From contig NC_089755.1 in assembly GCF_040412425.1 (NCBI RefSeq), positions 53,281,298 to 53,345,297 on the forward strand: a DNA stretch of 64,000 bases, given 5' to 3'. This stretch comes from Macrobrachium rosenbergii. Lineage: Eukaryota; Arthropoda; Malacostraca; Decapoda; Palaemonidae. Shown here one piece after another: positions 27,901 through 39,443 of this stretch (the first letter of the stretch is position 1; every line of letters starts with the position of its first letter). The position numbers were made by a program, and so were the translations under genes. A model generated the notes under the pieces. It searched no databases. It was not told the DNA's origin and saw only the letters and a list, made by a program, of their open reading frames with translations.

Positions 27901-30900
27901 GAATGGCTAAACTGTTTAAACTGATTTGCTGCGTATCTTTACAGTTATGTTCGTCAAAGCAAAGTAGTTGATGAGATATTTCCTCCCATTGAGAAGACAA
28001 TGGTTCCTAGAAATCTCATTAACTTTATGTACAGTGATAGTGAATGCGATGAAAGTGACACCAGTGACATGTTCTTAGATGATAATATTGACAGTGATTG
28101 GGAAGGATTCCCCACTGGTATAGATTTAATCTCTCTAGGATCGTAAGCTGAGAGGCCCCATTTTGGGGATAAAATAAACTTGAAAAATTAATAAGTGAAA
28201 CATTTCGTAAAGAATGTTTCCCAAAAGTAAAGAACGTACAAATATGCATGAAAGGAATAAGGTACTAGCAGAAACAGAGGAATTCTTAAAAACCAGGCCC
28301 TCTTCGAATTGGATGACTCCTTGATTGCTATCGTCAGGAAGGTTAGAGAAGCTTTTCATCTGCATAATGTGCTCACTTAAGCAGAGTAAGAGTCTGATGT
28401 GTGGCGCAGCCAGTTTTAATAACTCCTTGAGCTTGCATTGCATTGTTCTTTTAGCCTTCTGGGTGCCAGAAGTTTTCCTCAGATGTTGTGCTGCATCCTG
28501 GCGTTCTGTTATGCCTTGGAATCCTAGTACATTATTTTCACTAGAGCTTCTTTCTTAAACTTCCCCTTGCTCATATTTTGAAAAGACACTTGAGTATGCT
28601 AGATTTTATTTCTTGCAAGTGCTGATAGTTTTATTGCCTGTGGCATTTTACAAACATATGTCAAGGAATTGTGTCCCTCTTCCTGATTTGGCAGTATCTT
28701 GACAACCTTTTCCTCCCCTGGTCTTGAGAAATTGTTGGCATATGAACAGCGGATAGTTGGATCCCTCCAAAGCTAGAGAAATATTAGCGTATGGATAATA
28801 AATGTACAGTTTAAGGATCATAGCCACAAAGGATTTGAGAGATTATGAAATGGGGAGAAATGTTGGGATGAAGTATAACATCAACTGCATATTGTCCTAT
28901 CAAAGAATCTGCTTCTTCATCTTGAACACTACTAACGTGAAATGCCTTGCAGAACTCATGTTACTAATGTTGTTGTCTACATTTACAGCATGCATCTGGG
29001 AATGGATTATTATGGTTTCTGTCGAAGTACTAACCTTGTGACTTGTCATCATTGTTGATTGTGCCTTGTTAAGTGTAACCTTTAGGATCTTGGGAAAACA
29101 AGATTCAAATTTACATTTTTTCGGAGTTAAGGCATCAGTTTGGACTGAACAGATACGGATTAGCAGCACATGAATTCTGAGACTATTAAAATTCAGTTTA
29201 CACTTGAAAACAATTTCCTTTCTGAATTCAGGTAGCATAGTTTTAGAATGCAGCTGTTCAGGGAGACTTGTTTTCACAATAGAGTTTTCTCCATGTTCAA
29301 CAGTTGTGTTATGATGTACAGGGATTTCTGCTGTTGCTAAAGCCTTGGTATGTATTTTACTAAGGTAACCCTTTAGTACTTAAAAAAAAATCAACTAGGT
29401 GATCATTACACATCAGTGTGGTTTTGACTATTTTTGGTTTATGTTGGTTGGGAGTACATACTGTAATAGTCATTGTTGATTTTGTTCTGTGTAGTATAGG
29501 GGGAGCAGTACATATTGTGTTGTGTACCATTCACTGTAGGTAATGGTTCATTGCAGTATCTTCCTGGGCTGCATTGTTTTATCCCTCCCAGTCTCATTCC
29601 ATTTAGGTGTGTAACCTCTCAGAGTTTTGCTTCATTCATATGCTGAACTTATTACCCTCATGAATGAATTTCTCTGGGCCAGTCCCACAAGTTTCAATTT
29701 AACCAAATGGTCTGATTAAATGGAAAATTAGAATAGGGAATTATAAGCCAACACCAAGTCTTCTGGTTAGCCTGTGTTTATCATGATTAAGTTCCTCACT
29801 TTAACCTTTGACCTACATTTCCTTGATAAAGGTACATATTGGTGACATCATGGCTAATTTGATTTTTCTTGGCAATAAATTTAATTCATAGAAAATGTTG
29901 TGATGGATCCTCCATTTTAATGGAGTGTTATGAAAAGAAACCTCACCAGCTGTGTTATATTACACGAAGTAAACTGTGACTTTGGAATTGCCCCCTAATT
30001 TGTGTTTGCCTGACATTGGTGGTACTAGGTTCAGCTCAGTTTATGTTCCTGCCTCTCAAACCACAAAAGATTCCAAATTTTTTGGTCACATGATCTAAAT
30101 GGTTTGAAGCTTGAAATTAAGAACATGGATGGCATGGTTTCAGAAAGCTTGTAGCTTGTGCTGCCAACTATCTTCATGTGTATGGTTATCTTTACAGTGG
30201 GAACTGTCTTATGTGAATTGTAATGGTGGTGATTAACCTCTGCATTATTTGTCCCCTTTCCATGAGGTTTTTGCACTGAACATTCTCTGGGATTTTCCAT
30301 CCTAACACCATTTTCAAGTTCACTTATGTTTATAACATCTTAAAAACTTGGAAGAAAGTCATGTCAAGTGAGTTTTTAATAATTACATCAGTCAAGAAGT
30401 TATTACAGATCTCTGCATTACCTGCTAACTACATGTAATATATGTGGGCAGTTACTTAGTGTAACAGTTTTCATGTTGAAAACTGGTATTTAATTTATTC
30501 CAGCTGCTGTAACAAGGAAACAATTTAGGTTAATGGTGCACAGGACAGCGTGTACACTTCATAAATTGTTTTCACTGTGTATGTATTCCATTTATATTAC
30601 CAGTTTTGTCAGACTGTTAGAATTTAGCTTTAGTTACAAGTGGTTTAGGCAGTTCATGATGGCCTCAAAGTGGGTATTTTTACCTACAAAGCCCCCCCTC
30701 CCCTCTTCCAAGGTTATTGAATAGTCACAACAGTTTGTGAAATTTAAAAAAATATTTGGGGTTTTCTCTCTGGTATTTTAGTGTTAAGAAATGGTTTTTT
30801 TCTTTTTTTGCTGCCAGGTTGATAACAGCAAGGATTGGTTTTTTGAGATTTGAAGGAGGTGAATTTGTTAAGAAAGAGGGATTGTTGATAGCGTTGGGAT

Positions 30901-33236
30901 GCTGCGTTAAGTAGTAGCCCCTAACTTTTCGCCTGGCCAGTCACATGTGAATAGAGAGCACTGCATTAAGTAGTGTCCCCTAACTTTTCGCCTGGCCAGT
31001 CACATGTGAATAGAGAGCACTGCATTAAGTAGTGTCCCCTAACTTTTCGCCTGGCACATGTGAATAGAGAGCACTGCATTAAGTAGTGTCCCCAACTTTT
31101 CGCCTGGCCAGTCACATGTGAATAGAGAGCACTGCATTAAGTAGTGTCCCCTAACTTTTCGCCTGGCCAGTCACATGTGAATAGAGAGCACTGCATAAAG
31201 TAGTGTCCCCAAACTTTTCGCCTGGCCAGTCACATGTGAATAGAGAGCACTGCATAAAGTAGTGTCCCCAAACTTTTCGCCTGGCCAGTCATATGTGGAT
31301 AGAGAGCAAAGATTTTTTTTTCTATCACTTTTGTGGATAAACTACCTTTCATTACTACCTTACCTCAGTTGTGCTTGGTTTCTTCTCGCTACCTTTTTCA
31401 GTGTTTGAAACATGATTTTTTTTTTTTTTCCGTTCTCATGAGTTACCTAGATTCAGTAGGAAAGTTTCCTCCCTCTTTTGAGTTTGTTTGTTTTTTTTTT
31501 TTTTTTTTTTTCCAAGTTTCCTCCCTCCTTTGAGTTTTTTTTTTTTCAAGTTCTCCCTCCTTTGAGTTTTTTCTTTATCTTTGAGGGAGAGTAGATTTTT
31601 TCATTAAAATTAAGGAAAAGTACTGTTATAAGAGCTGAGGTGTTGTTAACTCTATACAGTACTTATGCACTATGAGGCAGTTACTATAAATTTATCAAAA
31701 GTTTGACAGGACTATGGTACAGCTCATACTGGATTAGTAAAAAAGTTTTGCCCCACTTATTTATCATGCTGATATTTTCTGTTTGACTGAAAGTTGGACA
31801 TAGCATGTGACACAGTTTATGCGTTTTTTGCAGCTAAAGAAAAGGTATTCATTTAGACATTAATCGTGCCAATGTTAGTATTACAAAATGTCATCCCTAG
31901 AGTGGAGGACTTTGACCACGACCATTTAGGTCAGTGATTCAAGTGGGAGTATTATTAGCATCTTAAGAAGTACAGTAATAGATGAATTTAAGAATTCTTA
32001 GTACAGTATAATAGGTTATCTACAATTTTTTCCATGTAAAATTATATGAATACAAGATAAAAGAACAGAAGTGTAAGAGTGTATCTTAATAAAGGAAAAA
32101 TTATTTAGAATACATGATGCGAGGTCACAAAAAAAGGGACGAAATAATACAGTACCAGTAATTTATTAAAGCAATCAAAGTTAGTAAGGGATAAAGCAGG
32201 TTGTGGCTGGAGGCCTTCATGATTGGTCACCTTCACTCTGCATAGAAATTTCTTATTGTGGAATAGTGTAACTAAGAATATGTAGACCTGAATGGCACAT
32301 TTTTTTCTTTCTATATATGGATCTTAAACAGAGTAATAGAGTACAGTAATAGGTTTTGTTTAGTTAGAATACAAAAAGAATAATGAATGGCACAAGAAAA
32401 ACCACAGTAATTTGAAATAATACATAAAGAATAATAATGTATGTGGCATTTAAGACATTAAACCACACTAATTTGAAATAATACACAAAGAAGAATAATG
32501 TATGTGTGGCATTTAAGACATTTTTTATGTGGCATGTAAACTGGTAAGGTTTTCAACCAATCTTTTTTTTTTTTTTTCAACCAATCATTTTTTTTTTTAG
32601 AGTACATGGGAAGACTTATTAATATAATAAAACTAACATGTTAACTTGCCTGAAGTTGTTATGGAGAATATTGTAACATGGGCTATGTATTCTAAGTACG
32701 TAGTGTATTACAGTATCCTTTTTTTGCTGAAAGATGTACAGAGAATATTGTAAAGCCAGTACCGTAATTTAGGATTCCCACATTTATATGTACAGTGCTG
32801 TCTGTGCAGAAGTGTCTCTTGTACAGTAGGGCTTGTAGGATCATATTGCAGTTTGAATCATGTTGTTGATGGAGGTGTTTTGACATTATTTTTCATTGTA
32901 AAAAATTTCTCTTGAAATTCCATTATGGTATAAACTTTAATCATTATTCCTCCTCATTGATGTTTCCATGTCAGACTTTCCCCTTTATGGACTAAACATG
33001 AGTTTTCTCTACTTTTTCTCTCTGAACACTATCATGGAACAGCTGTGAGTAATATTGTATTTTTCTTTATTTTTGACAGATACTCCAACCTGTGTGATAT
33101 CGCCAATCACATGTTTCCTTCCATACCCCACCAGGAGACTTTAGGAGAATTTTCTTCTTTACAATATTGGCGGCCTCCATTACCAGATGTGTCCATTGAA
33201 ATTGAAGCAGCCCTTGCTCAGGAAAGAGGAAAATAA
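15375..33236 (+). CDS. Lpin: lipin / phosphatidate phosphatase (partial gene, 5' end outside or unrecognised)
   Basis: Lipins are Mg2+-dependent phosphatidate phosphatases that make diacylglycerol from phosphatidate at ER and nuclear membranes; animal lipins also act as transcriptional co-regulators. Coding segments are 15375-15987, 16240-16442, 17131-17303, 18122-18360, 19817-20014, 20923-21067, 21457-21688, 21847-22026, 26063-26299, 26698-26974, 27101-27327 and 27583-27686, then either 27945-28146 or 33080-33236. Every join keeps frame, giving 1009 or 994 residues in the window. The order is: rest of N-LIP, acidic/serine linker, polybasic [12 protein letters not shown] block, [19 protein letters not shown] block, SLCG and YLNW segment, then C-LIP with DIDGT. 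The start of N-LIP (about 60-70 residues) was not found in 1-15374, so it lies upstream or went unseen. Family identity is near certain; which vertebrate paralogue it resembles most was not judged. Confidence 0.95.
16240..16442 (+). CDS. Lpin: lipin exon with polybasic nuclear-localisation motif
   Basis: The acceptor CCCAACAG gives [17 protein letters not shown] at the start. This matches the lipin polybasic region, which in mammals binds phosphatidate and directs nuclear import. The exon then turns Ser/Thr-rich. The donor at 16443 (AAG then GTTGGT) is weak but is the one that keeps phase with the next exon; GTAATT at 16447 and GTAAGG at 16475 would break the frame. Confidence 0.85.
17131..17303 (+). 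CDS. Lpin: lipin linker exon
   Basis: It reads [10 protein letters not shown] at the start and [13 protein letters not shown] at the end, the latter typical of arthropod lipins. The donor is GTAATT at 17304 (phase 2). An in-frame stop at 17119 limits the upstream extent. A second acceptor at 17171-17172 is also in phase and would shorten the exon by 14 codons, so alternative acceptor use is possible. Confidence 0.8.
18122..18360 (+). CDS. Lpin: lipin exon with WYWTWGELP block
   Basis: Codons run [11 protein letters not shown], then [16 protein letters not shown], a conserved lipin signature ahead of the C-terminal half. Acceptor GGTACAG, donor GTTAGT at 18361, phases 2 to 1. The final 30 residues are Lys/Ser-rich. 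An internal GTAGTT near 18289 could act as an alternative donor. Confidence 0.92.
19817..20014 (+). CDS. Lpin: lipin exon with [17 protein letters not shown] block
   Basis: The acceptor TTCCTTAG opens at [13 protein letters not shown]. The middle reads [23 protein letters not shown] when split at LEE, a strongly conserved lipin block. The donor GTATGA at 20015 is phase 1, and intron read-through follows. Confidence 0.92.
20923..21067 (+). CDS. Lpin: lipin exon, acidic serine linker
   Basis: In the phase forced by its neighbours it reads [13 protein letters not shown], then [16 protein letters not shown]. Donor GTAAGT at 21068. It is one of the less conserved parts of the family, and the call rests on splice signals and unbroken frame. 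Confidence 0.85.
21457..21688 (+). CDS. Lpin: lipin exon with SLCG and YLNW motifs
   Basis: It reads [15 protein letters not shown], later [18 protein letters not shown] and [11 protein letters not shown]. These match the lipin segment before the catalytic domain. Acceptor TTTCCACAG, donor GTAAGA at 21689, phase 2 to 0. Confidence 0.93.
21847..22026 (+). CDS. Lpin: lipin exon, basic linker with SWFSWRR
   Basis: Starts [15 protein letters not shown] and contains GYSWFSWRR, then Glu/Lys-rich sequence. Phase 0 at both ends, so it could be skipped without breaking the frame. The intron after it (22027-26062) is one of the two longest in the gene as seen here. Confidence 0.9.
22027..26062 (+). 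other. Lpin: long lipin intron
   Basis: Bounded by GTAAGA and TTTTCACAG. Besides the SINE it holds T-rich and short CT-rich runs. A 63-codon open frame at 22906-23097 follows a possible acceptor (CTAACAG) but resembles no lipin sequence and is not called. Confidence 0.8.
23611..23897 (+). mobile_element. tRNA-derived SINE with 18-bp target-site duplication
   Basis: The element (23629-23879) is bounded by perfect 18-base direct repeats, TTAACTGAAGATGATAGT at 23611-23628 and again at 23880-23897. Its head has tRNA-like boxes: an A-box-like GTCGGTAGAGTTCTC and a B-box-like GAGTTTGAGTCTCC. The body contains GTTGCTAGGTAACCAGTTGG. A second copy lies at 57463-57733. It sits in a lipin intron in the sense direction and was presumably transcribed by RNA polymerase III and moved by a LINE. 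Confidence 0.88.
26063..26299 (+). CDS. Lpin: lipin exon leading into C-LIP
   Basis: Acidic, Ser-rich first part ([12 protein letters not shown]), ending [11 protein letters not shown], which matches the conserved lead-in to the lipin C-terminal phosphatase domain. Acceptor TTTTCACAG, donor GTAAGT at 26300, phase 0 both sides. Confidence 0.92.
26698..26974 (+). CDS. Lpin: lipin catalytic exon (DIDGT)
   Basis: It carries [19 protein letters not shown], then [14 protein letters not shown], the DxDxT haloacid-dehalogenase catalytic motif whose first Asp is the nucleophile. This is followed by [13 protein letters not shown] and YLSARAIG. Directly after the catalytic motif sits LGHLL, in the position of the LGHIL (LXXIL) co-activator motif of mammalian lipins. 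Donor GTGAGT at 26975, phase 1. Confidence 0.96.
27101..27327 (+). CDS. Lpin: lipin C-LIP exon, [10 protein letters not shown] and [13 protein letters not shown]
   Basis: Reads [45 protein letters not shown] and [10 protein letters not shown], all conserved through animal lipin C-LIP domains. The acceptor TTAATTGCAG is strong; donor GTAAGT at 27328, phase 0. Confidence 0.96.
27583..27686 (+). CDS. Lpin: lipin C-LIP exon before the alternative ends
   Basis: Reads [19 protein letters not shown], then HRGELKHEL. The donor TC/GTAAGT at 27687 leaves phase 2, and both candidate terminal exons start with the single base needed to complete a Ser codon. Confidence 0.95.
27945..28146 (+). CDS. Lpin: lipin proximal alternative terminal exon
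   Basis: The acceptor TCTTTACAG is followed by phase-2 sequence reading [18 protein letters not shown], close to the canonical lipin SYVR-VVDHVFP segment. It then diverges into an acidic tail ([17 protein letters not shown]) ending LISLGS and a TAA. The Trp-Arg-x-Pro-Leu-Pro ending of other lipins is absent. AATAAA lies 27 bases after the stop (28173-28178) and again at 28797-28802. It is mutually exclusive with 33080-33236 unless read-through splicing occurs. Confidence 0.85.
28147..33079 (+). other. Lpin: proximal 3' UTR and intron before the distal terminal exon
   Basis: The early part would be 3' UTR of the short-range isoform. The whole stretch is intron for the distal isoform. It holds T-rich tracts, short open frames without resemblance to anything, AATAAA hexamers and the minisatellite at 30896-31310. 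Confidence 0.7.
30896..31310 (+). repeat. 60-bp minisatellite, about 7 copies
   Basis: The unit, 59-60 bases, contains GCATTAAGTAGTGTCC, AACTTTTCGCCTGGCCAG and CACATGTGAATAGAGAG. Copies begin near 30900, 30960, 31020, 31072, 31131, 31191 and 31251. The third copy has lost about 8 bases (CCAGT region). Copies are nearly identical, which suggests recent expansion. Confidence 0.92.
33080..33236 (+). CDS. Lpin: lipin distal alternative terminal exon
   Basis: The acceptor TTTTTGACAG is followed by phase-2 sequence reading [17 protein letters not shown], then [13 protein letters not shown], and ends ALAQERGK with TAA. The FSxxxYWRxPLP stretch matches the canonical lipin C-terminus (FxFWREPLP in mammals), so this exon gives the full-length form. 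It lies 5.4 kb downstream of exon 27583-27686. Confidence 0.9.
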
Positions 33237-36200
33237 CTGCTGTAGTAATTAGACATTTTAATTGTTGGTAAGTACCCTTGGACACTTATATTTTTGGAGG
33301 ATTTTTAATTTTTTGTGATTTCCTTGAAAGAATTCATATTAGTGTAACTACTGAAGCTGTTGATGGTATTATAATGGACTTGGAATTTTACCTTTGTGGT
33401 AAACTTAATTAAGAGGTGGACCAGAGATGGCCTGTCAAAGGTGAAGTGTAGGAAGAGATTGAAGGCAAGGTAGAGATGAGTAGAGATTAGGGAAGTAATG
33501 TGTGTAGAGGTTGAAGTGGAAGGGATTTGCTGTGGGGCCTTTTCCATAAGTGGTGTGTTATTTTTATTTTAGTGACAGTTTTATTTTTGCAGATACCCAG
33601 AATGGCTAGGAAACCTCTGAAGTAATAGGGCACTCACTTCAACATTCCAAAGACAAGAGTACCTGTGTATGCTGCAGAGACTAGAGAGAGCTGAACAAGT
33701 TGTGGATGTGAGGTAGCCAATATTTCTACCTAAATCCCATTCTTAAATTTCTTCAGTATTTTTGGCGGAAGAGTTGATTTAATTTACTCTGGTGATTTTG
33801 TGTCTCTACTTTAAGCTTGCTTCAATTAAGGAATTTGAAACTTTTTGCAGTTTAGGGCAAAATTATTTCGGTGGGCCCCTCACCTCCGGTACTTGCAGTA
33901 AAAGCCTATGGTTTTGGCATAACTATTTTTTATTTGACAAAGCAAGCTGGGTCAAAATTTTTCTGACACCTTTTTAGCCACAGACCTATAAAAGACGATC
34001 CAATGTGTTGGTTAGATACTCGCTAGTAGGAGTTATTCCAAAACTTAAACTTTTGTCATTTTATATCCTGTTTTAGTCCTTATAGACAAAAGTTGACAGT
34101 CATTTAGGAAATACAAAGTTAATGCCGACTACAGTAATAGTAGATTTCTCTTCTGTAAATCTGGCAACAGATCACTTATGTAATACTCTTCAGTTAATGT
34201 GATATTATGTTTCAGGATAAAATAATAGGTTTTATAAAAAAAAAATAATAATGTACCCCCTTCAAGTAATTACTTTGTTTTGAAAAAGTTTGGCCTTTGA
34301 GCAACAGTCATTTTTGTTATGTTTAGTAAACTCCATAAACATTAGATATTATCTGTTGTAGAAGTTAACCTGTTAAGGTTCTTGTCATTTATGTCATGTT
34401 GTTGAATTTTTCAAGTGTGTAGAATCAAAGCATATCACTTTTATGTTATTCAGGGACTTCATTACACAGTATTTATTTTTTCGTACGGATCCAGTTCTTC
34501 ATCTTTTCATATCATTTTCCACATTTCATTATTATGTATATTTCATTTTTTGCATTCTTAGATATAAGTGAAACCAGTGTACACTATATGCAACTACAGT
34601 ACTTTGTATTGTTCTCCCATGTTGAATTTTTAGGTTATAAACTTGACATGAGAATTAGTTTCAAATGGAAATAAGTAGGTTCCCTCTCTTGGGTAGGAGA
34701 CTCACTGTGGTTGTCCATTCCTTGAGACAATTAGTCAGTTTTGTGATATCATCTGTATAGTGCTCTCGACTGTGATTTGCTGAACACATCCACCACGGTG
34801 CTTGTAGGCGACATGTCATGTTATTTGGTTAGGCATTCTCAATTTATGTACTCTTGAAGTATGGAGGGAAGGGATGCAAGTTTTGTCATCAGATATTTAT
34901 ACCACAGTTATGTAGTATGCATTCATATACATTCTCTCTCTGAGCAAGATCCTGTGTTGGTATGATGGTAGCTAGTGTTAAGGAATAAACTCTTTGAAGG
35001 TCTGATTTTGTTTTCATCAGTTTATTTTGTAGGCTAAATCACATCTTGAGATTAGGAAAGACAAGCAAAATCCTTGAACACTGAGGGATGGAAATGTATT
35101 GCATACAATATCAAGGTTCTCTGTGATAATATTAGTTGTATATGCATTTTATTATCTGAAGAGCCAGTAGAGCATGGATAACATTTGCATTGGATTTCAA
35201 AGGGTGTACCCTGTAATGTAACTGAACTGTTCATGTTTCTTAAATAAATCATGTTAATTGTATTTCTAAGAAAGCCAAGTTTGAAAAAGCAAAGTACAAT
35301 AAACAAAGTTTTGAAAGTCAATTAAGAAGTTTATGTACTGTACATGAAATGATGGATTACTGTTAATATCTCTGGAAACCATGCAGAAAGCCATTTTGGT
35401 TTAATGGAGGTTTCAGCATCAGTAGAGCTCATTTTTAAAATCTTATAGATGTTTTTCAAATTACAGTCTGGAAGATGCTTCGTTTTTGTGTTGCATATAA
35501 TTGTGCATTTTGTACAAACTCTGCTTGTATCAGGCAGATTGATTTTATTAAATATACAGTTTGTTCCTATCCTCATACGTTTCATAGTTTTATATGTATA
35601 TGGTAATGTTTAAGTTAGATTATTCTTTCTTTTATAGCAAATGTAGTTTTAAAGGAATTGCTACCTGAGTTTAATTATACAACTTATCTTTTGGTATACC
35701 CAAATGGCATTTACAATACGTCTTGATTTGTGCATTTCTGTGTCTGAAACTTTCAGACAGTGTGTTCAGTTTGTTAGTTATGCTTAATACAGTACTGTAA
35801 TTTGCAGTGACACCAAGTGATGTAATAATTTTTTGTTTTGTTTTGACTTGAATACTCAAAGAAATGAGTGCAGGTAAAATATTTTTAAAGATGCTAGGTT
35901 CAGCAGTCCTTAATTTTTATTCTGGGAAATTTTGACTTCAGTTTGTCACTTCAGGATACTGTTTCAGGTAAGGGTTATAAATGTGTTGTATACAGTAATG
36001 TCTTGAATACCCTAAAGTCAGTAGCATTAAAATCTTTGAGGATGGGCATTCTCAGTTGCCAGCTTCTAGTACATTCCACAGCTGCTGATATATTCTAATT
36101 TTATCACTATAACTTGTTTTCTGTTAAGTAAGAAAATACGTAGGCCAGAGGGGAGCTATTTTGGTATTGAAATATCAATTCACAGAACTGAACATTTATG

Positions 36201-36510
36201 TAATAAATTCATTATTGTGGTTCACTGTTAATGTTACACTGAAAGGTATCCAAGTACTGTGGAATAAACCCTCAGAAGTGCTGCTGATTAGCAAAATGCT
36301 TTCAAATTCGTTAAGTGTTCACTTAGTCCTTTAAATTTCTTTTCATTAACACCTTGAGGCAACTGATCAGTTTAGTGTTGTATAGAAATTGTTTCAATAT
36401 TTTTCCTCCCATTCATTGATCTTGTCAGAAGAAAAGGAAATGCTTTTTTGTGCTTATTTTATTTGCTGTCATGTGATAATAATGCCAATAAATGAGTCTG
36501 ATAGAATTAA
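33237..36510 (+). other. Lpin: distal lipin 3' UTR with a probable intron
   Basis: A strong donor GTAAGT (33268) and acceptor TTTTTGCAG (ending 33592) suggest a 325-base intron 31 bases after the stop. Beyond it is about 2.9 kb of AT-rich sequence without a gene. AATAAA hexamers occur at 36202-36207, 36263-36268 and 36487-36492; the last is a reasonable end of the transcript. Exact ends cannot be seen. Confidence 0.5.
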
Positions 36511-36739
36511 CTTGTCTTTATCCTATTAAAAAGATAGTGTAAACTTTGTTGAGAGCATATGCTGGCTATCTACTAAAGGGAAGGATTGAGAGTCCAGATG
36601 TACCCCATTCTCTTCAACATGGCAGATTTTTAAGATATGTATTTCACCTAGATATATAAACTTAGTCTTTACATTATGTGGATATGTTTAGCAAGAGTTG
36701 GTCCAGTCACTGATGCTTGGTAACAAGGTTTTCAAATCT

Positions 36740-37117
36740 GCGAGAAGCTAATAAGGGGTGTCAGGGAACCATCCATAAATGCACCTGCCACCACCACTTT
36801 TCCTTTGGTAGCAGGGCAACCGAGGGGTGGTTAGAGGTGGGATTATGATGAAAGACATAGTTTGGATACCTAGGAAAAATGCAGATTATCTTAAAACTAT
36901 GCCATGTGTCCCTATGAGGATACAAACCCTGGCTTTTATATGGAGACTTACCCTTCCATGGAAGGAAGTCTTGAAATCTCCATCACTGCACCTCAAGAGG
37001 TGAACTGCAGGCCTTATATAAAGGTTGTAGCATCCCTTTGCCCCCTAACTGCACCCACTTTTTAGCCTTTTGCTTTGCCTCCATTCTTTTCTTTTGTTCC
37101 TTCTTTGATTCTACAGC
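36740..37117 (+). repeat. probable dispersed decapod repeat fragment
   Basis: Blocks such as CCTAGGAAAAATGCAGATTA, and a stretch around 37021-37080 with CATCCCTTTGCCCCC and CTGCACCCACTTTTTAGCC, resemble from memory an abundant repeat of decapod genomes. It could not be compared here. Confidence 0.4.
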
Positions 37118-37301
37118 TGAAAACCCTCCTGGGGCAGAGTTGATAGACTACAAACCCAAGAGGGATCCAAAGGGAAATCAGCCTGCAAAGAGAGAAGTTA
37201 CAAAAAAAAGTGATAAAGCTAAATGTAAAATGAAAAATAAAGTGGATACACCTGAGTTCAGAAGACGGCAGAAAGTAGTAACAAATTTGCTCTGTGCTTA
37301 A
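37118..37301 (+). CDS. possible orphan exon, lysine-rich, unrecognised
   Basis: A long pyrimidine tract ending CTACAG (37117) precedes an open frame reading AENPPGAELIDYKPKRDP, then a Lys-rich middle, PEFRRRQKVVTNLLCA and TAA. The composition looks protein-like. The Met at 37038 lies in probable repeat sequence, so I treat 37118 as the more natural exon start. I do not recognise the protein. It could be a terminal exon of an unknown gene, an exonised fragment, or chance. Confidence 0.25.

Positions 37302-39443
<2,142 letters not shown>

Noticed and set aside
28900..29277. 125-codon minus-strand frame
   Set aside because: It lies in lipin 3' UTR or intron and has no recognisable features.
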